Assembly: GCF_017744695.1 (NCBI RefSeq)
Contig: NZ_JAGIAS010000005.1
Coordinates: 434,001 to 498,000, forward strand
Length of the DNA stretch: 64,000 nt
Source of the DNA: Dyadobacter sp.
GTDB taxonomy: Bacteria > Bacteroidota > Bacteroidia > Cytophagales > Spirosomataceae
Direction of reading: 5' to 3'
Shown piece by piece: positions 16,596 through 25,673 of the stretch; the first letter of the stretch is position 1, and every line of letters starts with the position of its first letter. Made by a program: the position numbers and the translations under genes. The notes below the pieces were generated by a model. It was given only the letters and a program-made list of their open reading frames with translations, searched no databases and was not told where the DNA came from.

Positions 16596-17321
16596 ATGAA
16601 ATACAAAATCCTTTCGATAACGCTGTTTTGGCTCATTTTAGGACACACTTCGCATGCACAGTTCAACCTCGGAAAGCTGCTTGGTAAAGGAGGTAACAAA
16701 AGTGGAGGACTCGCTGAAAACGAGATCGTTCAGGGCTTGAAGGAGGCATTGAATATCGGCATCAGCAATGGTTCTGAATCGGCGTCCAAGGTGGATGGCT
16801 TCTTCAAAAACGAACTGATTAAAATTGCCGTGCCGCCGGAAGCGCAAAAGGTGGCGCAGACATTGCGCAAAATGGGGCTGGGCGCTGAGGTGGATAAATT
16901 TACATTGTCGCTCAACCGCGCTGCGGAAGACGCCGCCAAAAAATCCAAGCCGATTTTCGTGAAAGCGATTACTTCGATGACGGTACCCGATGCGCTGGGC
17001 ATTTTGAAGGGCCAGGACGATGCCGCGACCCAGTATTTGAAGAAATCGACCAATGACGAGCTGTTCAAAACGTTTTTCCCGGTGGTCGACAGTACCTTGA
17101 ACCTCAATAAAGCCACTGAATATTACGCGGACATCGTCAAAACCTACAACCAGATCCCGCTGGTCAAAAAGGTGAACCCCGATTTGAAACAGTATGCGAC
17201 CCAAAAGACAATCGATGGCCTTTACGTGCTGATTGCACAGGAGGAAAAGAAAATTCGCGAGAATCCCGGTGCGCGGGTGACTGATTTGCTTAAAAAAGTG
17301 TTCAGTCAGGCAGGCAAGTGA
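16596..17321 (+). CDS. Exported DUF4197 protein
   Basis: 241 residues with a signal peptide (MKYKILSITLFWLILGHTSH, cleavage after AQ). The mature part, mostly helical, matches DUF4197 (ENEIVQGLKEALNIGISNGS near 45-65, TEYYADIVKTYNQIPLVKKV near 175-195). Function is unknown. I chose the ATG at 16596 because it places the signal peptide at the N-terminus; the longer frame from 16560 adds twelve polar residues before it. The next gene, gldC, starts 35 bases later and has its own -7-like box (TACTTTTG, 17330-17337). Confidence 0.85.
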   Translation: MKYKILSITLFWLILGHTSHAQFNLGKLLGKGGNKSGGLAENEIVQGLKEALNIGISNGSESASKVDGFFKNELIKIAVPPEAQKVAQTLRKMGLGAEVDKFTLSLNRAAEDAAKKSKPIFVKAITSMTVPDALGILKGQDDAATQYLKKSTNDELFKTFFPVVDSTLNLNKATEYYADIVKTYNQIPLVKKVNPDLKQYATQKTIDGLYVLIAQEEKKIRENPGARVTDLLKKVFSQAGK

Positions 17322-17356
17322 GTTTTGCTTACTTTTGTAAAAATTAACACCTCAAT

Positions 17357-17698
17357 ATGAAAAAGTCAGAAATACATTTCACCGTTGAACTGGACGAAAA
17401 AAATATACCGGAGAAGATCTTTTGGGATGCGACGGACAACCCGAACGAAGGGATTAACGATACCCGTGCGATTGCGATCGGCGTTTGGGACCATTACCAC
17501 CGGGGAACGCTGAAAATCGACCTCTGGACAAAGGATATGGAGGTTTTTGAAATGAAGCGGTTCTACATCGAACTCATGAGCGGCATCGCGGACACCTTGC
17601 TGACCGCTACCAACGACCGCAGCATGGCCGATATGATCGAAGGCGTGTGCGATACATTGAGCAAGCGCCTGGATGAAGAAATGAAAGCAGCCAAGTAA
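17357..17698 (+). CDS. gldC: Gliding motility protein GldC
   Basis: 113 residues, the size of GldC. It begins MKKSEIHFTVELDEKNIPEK and contains IWDATDNPNEG-like and GVWDHYHRGTLKIDLWTKDM segments typical of the family. In Flavobacterium johnsoniae GldC stabilises or assists gliding motility; the protein is cytoplasmic and its exact action is unclear. Presence supports a gliding, type IX secretion-competent bacterium. A strong hairpin terminator follows within 5 bases. Confidence 0.93.
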   Translation: MKKSEIHFTVELDEKNIPEKIFWDATDNPNEGINDTRAIAIGVWDHYHRGTLKIDLWTKDMEVFEMKRFYIELMSGIADTLLTATNDRSMADMIEGVCDTLSKRLDEEMKAAK

Positions 17699-17702
17699 CA
17701 GG

Positions 17703-17728
17703 AAAGAGCGGTGAGAGCCGCTCTTTCT
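17703..17728. terminator. Bidirectional terminator gldC / mmcQ-like gene
   Basis: AAAGAGCGG (17703-17711) and CCGCTCTTT (17718-17726) make a perfect 9-bp stem with a 6-base loop, followed by CTTGTT. It separates two convergent genes and ends just before the mmcQ-like stop. Confidence 0.8.
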
Positions 17729-17730
17729 TG

Positions 17731-18090
17731 TTAATCCATATTCTTTAATTCCTCCTTCGCCTTCTTGGGCAAACTGGCCACGACCAGATCGTAGGAATCT
17801 TTCACCCAGCTGAACAGCTCGTCATTGGGAATGCTGCCCGTCACGTACACGGTATTCCAGTGCTTTTTGTTCATATGATATCCCGGTTTCACGTCGGGAT
17901 ATTTTTCTCTTAGTTCTTCGGCCTTTTCAGGGTCGCATTTTGCATTGAACTGGTGTTGAAGAGCATCCAGCGGTGTAAGCAGGAATATCTTTCCCATGAC
18001 TTTAAAAACCAGCGTATCGGGGCCGAACGGTAGTTCTTCCGTTACACCGGGTAATTTCAGGCAGTATTCCCGCAGTGTTTCGAGGTTCAT
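17731..18090 (-). CDS. MmcQ/YjbR family DNA-binding-fold protein
   Basis: 119 residues of the MmcQ/YjbR family (CyaY-like fold). It starts MNLETLREYCLKLPGVTEEL and contains LPFGPDTLVFKVMGKIF and the family end motif KHWNTVYVTGSIPNDEL. Members bind DNA in structural studies, but their physiological role is unclear. The ATG at 18090 overlaps the DUF6728 stop codon by four bases (ATGA), which decides the start over the longer frame from 18126. It is the last gene of the ispG operon. Confidence 0.88.
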   Translation of the reverse strand: MNLETLREYCLKLPGVTEELPFGPDTLVFKVMGKIFLLTPLDALQHQFNAKCDPEKAEELREKYPDVKPGYHMNKKHWNTVYVTGSIPNDELFSWVKDSYDLVVASLPKKAKEELKNMD

Positions 18091-18266
18091 CGTGTTAAAG
18101 CTCTGACAATCATAATAATGATACAAATCAGGAACATGACAATCGAGATGCGGTTGATCCCGTGCATCATACGCAGGTTGAACGAATCGGGGTTATTCGG
18201 GTCGCGCTTTTTGAAGACGCGGATGAAGTAGGAAAACACTTCACCGAGTTGAAAGTATTTTTTCAT
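18087..18266 (-). CDS. Small membrane protein, DUF6728 type
   Basis: 59 residues, beginning MKKYFQLGEVFSYFIRVFKK, followed by a basic polar stretch (RDPNNPDSFNLRMMHGIN) and one membrane helix (about 39-58, ISIVMFLICIIIMIV). It matches a small Bacteroidota family that I know as DUF6728; no function is assigned. The start at 18266 lies 7 bases after the ispG stop, and the stop overlaps the mmcQ-like start, so it is firmly embedded in the operon. Confidence 0.8.
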   Translation of the reverse strand: MKKYFQLGEVFSYFIRVFKKRDPNNPDSFNLRMMHGINRISIVMFLICIIIMIVRALTR

Positions 18267-18273
18267 TGTATTT

Positions 18274-20280
18274 TTAAACCAAAATTTCTCGTTCCTCCGG
18301 CTCAATCCACCGGCCATCTTCCCGGATCAGCTCGATCAGCTCTTCCACCGCTTTGGACGAATGCACCGACCGTTTGATCACTTCCTGCCCGCGGTACAAC
18401 GCAATTTTGTCTTTGCCCATACCCACGTAACCATAATCGGCATCGGCCATTTCGCCCGGGCCGTTTACGATACACCCCATAATGCCGATCTTGACGCCTT
18501 TCAAATGCTCTGTGTGCTTGCGGATCATCGCTGTGGTCTCCTGTAAATCGAACAACGTACGACCGCAGGAAGGGCAGGAGATGTATTCCGTTTTCGACAT
18601 CCGCGTGCGCGCAGCTTGCAGAATGCCGAATGCAATGCTGTTATAGGAAGCTGCTGCTTTCAATTTTTCGGAGTGTCCGGTGCCTTCTGCAAATTCAGGC
18701 GAAAGCAATGTCCCGTCACCGAATCCGTCCACCAGCAAACCGCCAATGTCTGTCGCGGAATATAATGTGAGTTTATCGCCGAGATCCGTTTCGTAGCTTC
18801 GATGGACGATTACCGGGACTTTGATATGCAAGTCCGTCAGTTTGTAAAAGAACCGCCGCATTTCCGGCATTGCGTGCGCATTATGCGTATGCAGGACGAG
18901 TACGACATTCTTTTGGCCGGAAATCGCATTCAGAAATGGCTCATCGAATGTGTGGATATCCCCTTTGATAAAATTCAGTTCGGAAGAAATATCCGTTTCC
19001 GCCTCATGCCAGTCCGAGACTTCAAAAAGCGGGAATTTAGTATGCTTTTCAGCATGTACCTGCCATTGCGGATAGTCGAGAATCTCGCGCAGGCCGTTTG
19101 GCAACATAAAAGGTACCGGTTTCTTGCCTGTGTAAATGAAATCGGTACCCTGGTCATTCATAGCCCATTTGTCGGGAACCGGGAGGAAAAAATGCCCGAT
19201 ACTTTTCAAATCTTCGAGCTGTTCTACCGCGATATTCGAATAGTCGGCCATCACGCGCGGCACATTCAGATGGCCGATATTGTAAACTTCCCGCGTATCG
19301 CGACGCGTATACTGGAAAGGGTTGATCGGGCAATGGTCAATCGGCTCGATGGGCGCATGCGTAGCCCGCGATGTGTATCGCTCGATCAGCGCGCGGGCCA
19401 CAGGTGCTTCTTTTTCCGGCGCTTCGGTAAGTGAAACACGCACGGTATCGCCCAGGCCGTCTTCAAGCAAAGTACCGATACCCACCGCCGATTTAATGCG
19501 GCCGTCCTCGGCCTCGCCGGCCTCGGTAACCCCCAAATGCAACGGGTAGGGCTTCAAACCTTCCTCATCCAGCCGTTGCACCAGCAAGCGATAGGCTTCC
19601 ACCATCACCTGCGTATTGCTGGACTTCATCGACAACGCGATGTTGAAATAATTGAATTCTTCACAAATGCGCAGAAATTCCAGTGCGGACTCCACCATAC
19701 CCAGCGGTGTGTCGCCGTATCGGCTCAGAATGCGGTCCGAAAGCGAACCATGGTTGGTGCCGATTCGCATGGCAGTACCATATTCCTTACAAATCTTGAC
19801 CAAAGGAATAAACTTTTCCCGGATCCGTTCCAGCTCGGCGGCATACGAAGCATCGGTATAATCGATTACTTCAAAACGTTTGCGATCGGCGTAGTTACCA
19901 GGGTTAATGCGCACCTTTTCGACAATGCGTGCCGCCAGTTCTGCTGCATTGGGTGTGAAATGTATATCTGCGATCAACGGCACGTGAATGCCCATTTTAC
20001 GCAGGCCGTTGCGGATATTTTCAAGATTTTGCGCCTCCTTCACGCTCGGTGCGGTAATGCGTACATACTCGCATCCCGACTCCACCATCCGGATCACCTC
20101 GTCGATCGAGCCCTGCGTATCCATCGTATCGACGGTCGTCATCGATTGCACGCGGATCGGGTAATCGGAGCCCATCGGGAGATCGCCGATATGGATCGAG
20201 ATCGTCTTCCGCCGTTCATAGGCAGTCAGCGACGGGCAGTAAATATTGGTTTTTTGTTCAGAAGGTGTGATCACGGTCAT
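18274..20280 (-). CDS. ispG: 4-hydroxy-3-methylbut-2-enyl-diphosphate synthase IspG (long form)
   Basis: 668 residues. IspG is a [4Fe-4S] enzyme of the MEP isoprenoid pathway that makes HMBPP from MEcPP. The N-terminal TIM barrel starts around IHIGDLPMGSDYPIRVQSMT and includes ADIHFTPNAAE and KVRINPGNYAD. The C-terminal reductase-like domain has the cluster cysteines in SCPSCGRTLFDLQE and GIMGCIVNGPGEMADADYG. It is about 290 residues longer than E. coli IspG because of a central insertion (about 280-545), as in chlamydiae, Bacteroidota and plants. It heads the operon with DUF6728 and the mmcQ-like gene. Confidence 0.96.
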   Translation of the reverse strand: MTVITPSEQKTNIYCPSLTAYERRKTISIHIGDLPMGSDYPIRVQSMTTVDTMDTQGSIDEVIRMVESGCEYVRITAPSVKEAQNLENIRNGLRKMGIHVPLIADIHFTPNAAELAARIVEKVRINPGNYADRKRFEVIDYTDASYAAELERIREKFIPLVKICKEYGTAMRIGTNHGSLSDRILSRYGDTPLGMVESALEFLRICEEFNYFNIALSMKSSNTQVMVEAYRLLVQRLDEEGLKPYPLHLGVTEAGEAEDGRIKSAVGIGTLLEDGLGDTVRVSLTEAPEKEAPVARALIERYTSRATHAPIEPIDHCPINPFQYTRRDTREVYNIGHLNVPRVMADYSNIAVEQLEDLKSIGHFFLPVPDKWAMNDQGTDFIYTGKKPVPFMLPNGLREILDYPQWQVHAEKHTKFPLFEVSDWHEAETDISSELNFIKGDIHTFDEPFLNAISGQKNVVLVLHTHNAHAMPEMRRFFYKLTDLHIKVPVIVHRSYETDLGDKLTLYSATDIGGLLVDGFGDGTLLSPEFAEGTGHSEKLKAAASYNSIAFGILQAARTRMSKTEYISCPSCGRTLFDLQETTAMIRKHTEHLKGVKIGIMGCIVNGPGEMADADYGYVGMGKDKIALYRGQEVIKRSVHSSKAVEELIELIREDGRWIEPEEREILV

Positions 20281-20598
20281 TGAATAGTAATATCGACAAA
20301 GGTCTTAAAACTAAAACACAATTGGAATGCCAATGGTGCATTTTTCAATTTTCGTTGGCGGCTTTGTAACCCTAGCTTAACGGATCGTAAATCTTCTACG
20401 CCATTACCGTTCCCATATTAATTCCAGCCGGATATTCATTGCTTATTGAAATGGTTATGTTTTGTATTTGAAAAGTCAAATATTTGCTCTCGCCAGGCAC
20501 CGCCAGTCCACGGCAAATCAATAGCTCAACTTTCCGGTTTTTCTGCCCAAATGAGGGCGACATCTGTATGTTTCAATCATCATGTAAACCAGAGCTAT
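20281..20598. other. Divergent intergenic region ispG / exported cassette
   Basis: 318 bases with no supported gene. The plus-strand frame is open from 20446 but its upstream part looks unlike protein, so the start was placed at 20599. Promoters for both directions must lie here, but no convincing TTTG/TANNTTTG pair was found. Confidence 0.5.
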
Positions 20599-21327
20599 AT
20601 GGGAAAAATCAGTTTATGCCTGATCGTTACTTTGCTTTCATCCGGCCTGTTCGCGCAAACATCGTTGCGATGGAATTACCCCTGCAAGCCGGGAACCGAA
20701 TGCTGGAACGCACTTACGTCTGTCGCGGAGCGGCAGAATGCCTGTCAGATCACAGGAATAGACCTGAAAACGCTAAGTACGGAGGAATTGCTGCTGATTA
20801 CGATGGAGCATCCGTTTTTTCGGAGTTATGTGGCACATGACAGTCCGGTGGAAGGGCTGGGTTTTGCATTGGAGGGTTTCAATGGGTTTGAGGAATTCAA
20901 GAAGCGGCCTGATGCGATGAAGGCTGCTTGCGATATCTATTTCACGGAGGATTTTAGCAAGATTCAAACAATGCCGGACAGTGCGGCGATGGGTGCATAT
21001 TCTCTGAAATGGATTGGATTAGAGCTAGTGATGAGCAATGAGCAGTTTTTGAGCCAAATGTATCCACAGGAAAAGACCGACTTTTTGAAGCGATTACACG
21101 CGCAGCTGCTCATTAAACAGCGCTACCGGGATGTCTTTGGTGGGATTTCGGATGCGGTTAGCGCTTACATCTTTGACAAGGTGACATATTCGATGGGGGG
21201 TGGGGAACTGGAAAGCCAATATGAGGCGGAGCGTATGAAGGAGTTTCGGGAGCGATTGATTATGCGGGATTCGGGCCAAATCGAATTGTTGCTGAACAAG
21301 TTTACGGAGTATATTAAAAATCATTGA
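20599..21327 (+). CDS. Exported protein of unknown function
   Basis: 242 residues with a signal peptide (MGKISLCLIVTLLSSGLFAQ). The mature protein is helical with two N-terminal cysteines close together (NYPCKPGTECW) and no domain I recognise. ATG 20599 was selected because it puts the signal peptide first; upstream in-frame sequence from 20446 is Cys- and Gln-rich and not protein-like. It is followed after 22 bases by a small lipoprotein gene, then by a T9SS-secreted protein and a second related lipoprotein, which suggests one exported cassette. Codons here are visibly more A/T-rich than in flanking genes. Confidence 0.7.
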   Translation: MGKISLCLIVTLLSSGLFAQTSLRWNYPCKPGTECWNALTSVAERQNACQITGIDLKTLSTEELLLITMEHPFFRSYVAHDSPVEGLGFALEGFNGFEEFKKRPDAMKAACDIYFTEDFSKIQTMPDSAAMGAYSLKWIGLELVMSNEQFLSQMYPQEKTDFLKRLHAQLLIKQRYRDVFGGISDAVSAYIFDKVTYSMGGGELESQYEAERMKEFRERLIMRDSGQIELLLNKFTEYIKNH

Positions 21328-21349
21328 GTTGTACTAAAAATCAAGAGTT

Positions 21350-21754
21350 ATGAAAGCATTTACATCATTTGGTGCGTGGCATAATGTGCTTGTAACGAGG
21401 CTTGTTTCCTTAATTGTAATCGGCTTTCTACTGATTGGCGGATCTTGTACGGAAGCTGAAATTAAGGAATACGAAATTGGAGAACCGTGCTTTACAAAAG
21501 AATCGCTTGAAACAGTGCCTTGGATAAAAGATCAGCTGGCGTTTTTCCAGGTTCCCAACCAGGGGCCCTTAAGGGTCGCGGTGTATCAGTATCTAGATCA
21601 GTATTATCTCGCTTTTGAGAATCCCGCACTTTCCTCGCCTATGTCTTACATATTTAATTGTGATGGGAAAACGATTGGTGAAGTGAGCATTCACTATAAC
21701 GAGTTCTATGGGCAGAATAAATTAATGACAGTATTATTGGAAGCTAAATATTGA
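21350..21754 (+). CDS. Small exported lipoprotein, paralogue 1
   Basis: 134 residues with a hydrophobic leader (about 15-36) ending IGGSC, a plausible lipobox. The mature part contains GEPCFTKESLETVPWIKDQL and later YIFNCDGKTIGE. It is clearly paralogous to the product of 22893-23264: the segment PCFTKESLETVPWI is identical in both and the FNC-G motif recurs. No known domain; the pattern resembles small periplasmic proteins of Bacteroidota of unknown function. The next gene starts 4 bases downstream. An inhibitor or immunity role toward the neighbouring papain-like protein is conceivable but only inferred. Confidence 0.75.
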   Translation: MKAFTSFGAWHNVLVTRLVSLIVIGFLLIGGSCTEAEIKEYEIGEPCFTKESLETVPWIKDQLAFFQVPNQGPLRVAVYQYLDQYYLAFENPALSSPMSYIFNCDGKTIGEVSIHYNEFYGQNKLMTVLLEAKY

Positions 21755-21758
21755 TCAA

Positions 21759-22841
21759 ATGAAATACTTTACAGCATATGTTTTGCTTCTCGGGGTCATC
21801 TCGGCAGAAACCCGGGGACAAGTCAATACTCCCAATGGTGTACAAGTGCCACCCAGTGCATTATTCGCATACCTCGATGCCTGGCCAAACACCAACGCTC
21901 AGCTCCAATCGTTTCAAAATGACATTAAAAACGGATTCTATGGGCCGAGTTGTGTTGTGTTGAATGACTATACTCGGCAGTACAATTGTCATGGTTACGC
22001 GTGGAACGTTTCGACCGGTGGAAACAAAATTGGTATCGATCAGGTAACACATGGAGGAGTTACTCCCTATGTATCTGGTGTGAACCCGAGCTATACTCAA
22101 ACCATCTATAATGGGACTCAGGGCAAACTTCGCGTTCGATATTCCGGAGATCACTCCGCTGTAACCACTTATGATGTAGGTAAATATATTTCAAAATGGG
22201 GTGCAGGACCGTTAGTTAAGCATAATGCAAACGATGTTATGCCCGGATATGGCGTACCGTCAACCTACTGGACGTGCAGATACGCTCCGCCATTAACAAG
22301 CGTCTACCTCGACGGTAACCTCATTTCAGGAAGTTTCCAAAACACCACCTGGGGTTCACACAACATGCAAATCTTTTGGGGACTCGACCCGGATACCGGA
22401 CCGACATTCGCCTCAACAGCCGGAAGTACGATTATCAATAACCAGAGCTCGGGAACGGTGAATTTTACATTCAATGGTCCTTCTAACAATGGCGGTCTTT
22501 CCATCGCATTCTGCGGCGCTCCCAGGTATTCGTTTACCTTCTTCAAGCCAAGTGGTGCTAAAATGCAGGTTTATCCTAACCCGGCGCAAGAGGATGAAAT
22601 CATCACAATTTCGTCGGAATCTCCCGAGGATATTCAAGCTGTAAATCTGGACAGCAAGGTTAGGATAACGAAAATTACGCTCCTGGATGAAAGACAGCGG
22701 ATTCTGCAAGACCACTTGTCAAATACAGAAGGAAATGTCATGACCGTCAAATTGAATGCAGGATTGAAAGGGACATACTTCTTAAAGGTAACTTTCGAAG
22801 ACGGAACGGTGCATACGAAACGGGTTCTGGTTGGGAAATGA
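21759..22841 (+). CDS. T9SS-secreted papain-like (NlpC/CHAP-type) protein
   Basis: 360 residues. A signal peptide (residues 1-20) is followed by a domain with Cys77 in QYNCHGYAWNV, His132 in SGDHSAVTTY and YISKWGAGPLVKH (143-155). This Cys ... D/N-H-S ... SKWG order resembles papain-like amidase or peptidase folds (NlpC/P60, CHAP), so a cysteine peptidase or amidase is likely but unproven. A Ser/Thr/Asn-rich beta region (180-262) leads to a type A T9SS sorting domain: VYPNP at 271-275 and GTYFLKVTFEDG...KRVLVGK at the end. It sits between two paralogous lipoprotein genes. Confidence 0.8.
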   Translation: MKYFTAYVLLLGVISAETRGQVNTPNGVQVPPSALFAYLDAWPNTNAQLQSFQNDIKNGFYGPSCVVLNDYTRQYNCHGYAWNVSTGGNKIGIDQVTHGGVTPYVSGVNPSYTQTIYNGTQGKLRVRYSGDHSAVTTYDVGKYISKWGAGPLVKHNANDVMPGYGVPSTYWTCRYAPPLTSVYLDGNLISGSFQNTTWGSHNMQIFWGLDPDTGPTFASTAGSTIINNQSSGTVNFTFNGPSNNGGLSIAFCGAPRYSFTFFKPSGAKMQVYPNPAQEDEIITISSESPEDIQAVNLDSKVRITKITLLDERQRILQDHLSNTEGNVMTVKLNAGLKGTYFLKVTFEDGTVHTKRVLVGK

Positions 22842-22892
22842 GGGTATTTGCAATGCATAAAGTTGAATTTGTTACTTAAAATCCAACCAGCC

Positions 22893-23264
22893 ATGAACAA
22901 AATAACAGCCAGGATAAAGATTGCCGTTGTGCTAATGTGTATGTTACTCGCAGCAGTTGCGTGCGTAGAAAATGACGGTTTTGAGCATATCGATCAACCC
23001 TGTTTTACCAAAGAATCATTAGAAACGGTTCCGTGGATAGTTGACCACTTGAAGAAATACACTTTGCTCAATGGAGGAGGTTACCATGCCGCAGTATACA
23101 TTTATCATGACCAGCAGTTTTTGGCAATAACGACGCCATTTGGCTGTACACCGCTTGGGCACGTGTTCAACTGCGCGGGAGTACCGTTGGATTCACTGGA
23201 AATTGATTATGTCGATTTCCAGCATAACATGAAGCTTGCAGCAGTTTTGACTGGGCCGAAATGA
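22893..23264 (+). CDS. Small exported lipoprotein, paralogue 2
   Basis: 123 residues. The leader MNKITARIKIAVVLMCMLLA ends in AVAC, a good lipobox with Cys27 or so as the lipid anchor. The mature part (QPCFTKESLETVPWIVDHLK, then HVFNCAGVPLDSLEIDY) is a diverged copy of the 21350 product, with two cysteines in the same positions. The ATG at 22893 puts the leader at the N-terminus; the frame is open from 22848. It starts 51 bases after the T9SS protein, on the opposite side from its paralogue. Confidence 0.78.
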   Translation: MNKITARIKIAVVLMCMLLAAVACVENDGFEHIDQPCFTKESLETVPWIVDHLKKYTLLNGGGYHAAVYIYHDQQFLAITTPFGCTPLGHVFNCAGVPLDSLEIDYVDFQHNMKLAAVLTGPK

Positions 23265-23302
23265 TAGAGAACTGGATGATGCGACAAAGTCGCCCGGGTC
23301 GG

Positions 23303-24385
23303 TTATCCTTCAACCCGGGTGCCTTCGTCCACTGTAATGATATAACTCTTCCCGCCTTCACGTTCGATGGCTTCGGCCACTTCTTTCGCATGCGTGGGCG
23401 CGTAGGCGAACATGCAGCCGCCTCCGCCCGAGCCGTTGATCTTGCCACCTAATGCGCCTGCATTCAATGCTGCGTTCATCATACGTTCGATTTTCGGGGT
23501 AGAGGTACGCTTGTGGTCGCGGAGGTTCTGGTAATGCTTGTAGAGCAGACTTCCGAAATCCCTATCGAAATTCTGGCTTGCATGGTCTTCGGCGCTGTCG
23601 ATCAGCAGGGCTTTCCCCTCGACCAGAATGTCCCGGTCCTCGATGTTCGCTTTGAGCAGGCTGAGCTGATCGTCGGAAAGTACTGATTTGTAGTCCCCGA
23701 TTTTTTCAATAGGTGTTGTAAAAATAGAGAATGCGGGGTCGTAAGCGGCGACGATCTTGATCACCTCTTCCATACCAAAACGGCAGCGGGCAAGGATCCC
23801 GAGTGTATCCTTGGGTTCCAGCGAATCACCTAGTACAAATGTCCCGAGTTTGGGCGTTAATGCCTCTACCTTGATGACGGGCGTCGATTCGAGGTAAATG
23901 ACGTTCCCAATGGCGGTGGAATAATTGTCCATCATCCCGCCGGGCTCACCGAATTCCAGCACTTCTGCCGCATTGGCAATTTCTCCCAGTTCCTTCTTTG
24001 AAAAGTTGAGCGGATTGTCGCTCAATTGATCCAGAAACTTTGCCCATGAAACGATCAGTGCCGATGAGCTGGACGTTCCCGAATTGATGGGGATATTGCC
24101 ATGAATGGTTGCTTCGAAGCCCTTTGAGAACGTAAGCCCCTTCCTTTTTACAACGTTGATCGTGCTGCGGAAGTAATCGCGCGGCTTTACGTAAGGGAAA
24201 GTTGTGTCGAGTGAAAACGTTTCCTGGGTGCCTAGGTCGGGCAAATGCAATATTATTTTTTGATCATCGCGATAACCGCCGTCAACGCTAATCCTACGCG
24301 ATATGGCCGCTGCGATCACGGGGAGCCCCAGGTAATCCTGGTGTTCCCCGAAAAGGCAAATGCGGCCGGGAGTTGAAATCCTCAT
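23303..24385 (-). CDS. GHMP-family sugar kinase (galactokinase-like)
   Basis: 360 residues of the GHMP kinase fold. The opening PGRICLFGEHQDYLGLPV resembles the galactokinase signature (G-R-x-N-x-I-G-E-H-x-D-Y). The ATP-binding motif is PINSGTSSSSALIVSW (about 96-112), and the third motif KINGSGGGGCMFAY lies near the C-terminus. It starts 6 bases after the sugar MFS transporter gene and follows a GH109 gene, so the substrate is probably a hexose or amino sugar such as galactose or N-acetylgalactosamine. Mevalonate kinase is a less likely alternative given the neighbours and the GEHQDY motif. Confidence 0.85.
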   Translation of the reverse strand: MRISTPGRICLFGEHQDYLGLPVIAAAISRRISVDGGYRDDQKIILHLPDLGTQETFSLDTTFPYVKPRDYFRSTINVVKRKGLTFSKGFEATIHGNIPINSGTSSSSALIVSWAKFLDQLSDNPLNFSKKELGEIANAAEVLEFGEPGGMMDNYSTAIGNVIYLESTPVIKVEALTPKLGTFVLGDSLEPKDTLGILARCRFGMEEVIKIVAAYDPAFSIFTTPIEKIGDYKSVLSDDQLSLLKANIEDRDILVEGKALLIDSAEDHASQNFDRDFGSLLYKHYQNLRDHKRTSTPKIERMMNAALNAGALGGKINGSGGGGCMFAYAPTHAKEVAEAIEREGGKSYIITVDEGTRVEG

Positions 24386-24391
24386 TGTGAA

Positions 24392-25615
24392 CTACCAGCT
24401 TTTCTTTTTGTGGCCTATGTAGCCGAAATACAGCATATAAATATAAAGTGGAACCAAAATCCAGTAAGCTTTCTGCGTACTGCCGATCGAGTCGGCGATG
24501 CTTCCGTACACCAAAGGTAATACCGCGCCGCCGGAAATACCCATTACGAGCAATGCAGAAGCGATTTTTGTGAATTTACCCAGTCCGCTCAACGCCAGTG
24601 GCCATAACGCAGGCCAGATCACAGCATTGGCAAAACCCAGGATCGCGATGCAAAGTACGGAAGTGAAGCCGGTAGAATTAACAGCAATGACGGTTACCAC
24701 CAAACCAAGAATAGCTGAGAATTTAAGATATGCCTGTTGAGATACATATTTAGGAATCAGTACGATACCCAGCAGATAGCCGGTCATCATACCATATAAT
24801 GTGTAAGTTCCGAACAAACGGGCTTCTTCCTCGGGAAAGCCGAGTGAAACGCCATAGCTGATGATCGTGTCACCCGCGATTACCTCCGCACCTACGTAGC
24901 AGAACAATGCGAGCACTCCCAACACAAGGTTAGGGAATTGCAAAACGCTGGTTTTCTGAGCTGTGGCCTGTTGAGCAGCAGCTGGTGCATCATCCTCTTC
25001 TTCACTCACCTCCACAAGTCCTTTCGACATTCTGATAATGAGTGCCAGTGCGATCAGTACGGCGGTCAGTACCAGATAGGGCATCGCGACTTTGTCGAGT
25101 TCCGCCTTGGGATCGCCTGTGGATGCGCCCGCGAGAAGCAGTTTACCAAAGATGATCTGACTGAAAATACCGGCCGATTTGTTAGCGATACCCATAATAC
25201 TGATCCGCTGCGCAGCACTTTCGCGTGGCCCAAGGATCGTTGCATATGGGTTAGAAGCAGTTTGAAGGACCGTTAGACCGATACCGATCGTGAAAAGCCC
25301 CACCAGGAACAATGGATAGGAAGCCATTTCCGCGGCAGGGATGAAGATCAGCGTACCCACAGCCATGACGCCGAGTGCCAGCGACATGCCGTTTTTGAAA
25401 CCGGTCTTTTTCAAAACCATCGAACACGGGATCGCCATGACGGTGTAGGAAATGAAAAATGCGAACGTTACCAGGTAGGAACTGGTGTTGTCGAGAGAGA
25501 ATGCTTTTTTGAAGAAGGTGATCAGTGTTCCGTTAACCCATGTGACGAAACCCATCACAAAGAATAGAATGCCGATAATGAAGAGGGGACCCAGGTAACT
25601 GTTCTTTTTGCTCAT
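24392..25615 (-). CDS. Sugar MFS transporter (FucP/GluP type)
   Basis: 407 residues with about twelve membrane helices, of the FHS family of proton-linked sugar importers (fucose, glucose/galactose). Typical stretches are FFVMGFVTWVNGTLITFFKK at the first helix, LQTASNPYATILGPRESAAQ (helix 4 region) and a central acidic loop (VEVSEEEDDAPAAA). The loop NPYATxLGP is a hallmark of the GluP/FucP group. It lies between the GH109 gene (58 bases upstream) and the sugar kinase (6 bases downstream) and would import the released sugar. Confidence 0.92.
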   Translation of the reverse strand: MSKKNSYLGPLFIIGILFFVMGFVTWVNGTLITFFKKAFSLDNTSSYLVTFAFFISYTVMAIPCSMVLKKTGFKNGMSLALGVMAVGTLIFIPAAEMASYPLFLVGLFTIGIGLTVLQTASNPYATILGPRESAAQRISIMGIANKSAGIFSQIIFGKLLLAGASTGDPKAELDKVAMPYLVLTAVLIALALIIRMSKGLVEVSEEEDDAPAAAQQATAQKTSVLQFPNLVLGVLALFCYVGAEVIAGDTIISYGVSLGFPEEEARLFGTYTLYGMMTGYLLGIVLIPKYVSQQAYLKFSAILGLVVTVIAVNSTGFTSVLCIAILGFANAVIWPALWPLALSGLGKFTKIASALLVMGISGGAVLPLVYGSIADSIGSTQKAYWILVPLYIYMLYFGYIGHKKKSW

Positions 25616-25673
25616 TTAAGTCGTATTGGATAAGGTTGTTCAGGTTATTATCTATTTTGGTTTGTTATAATAC

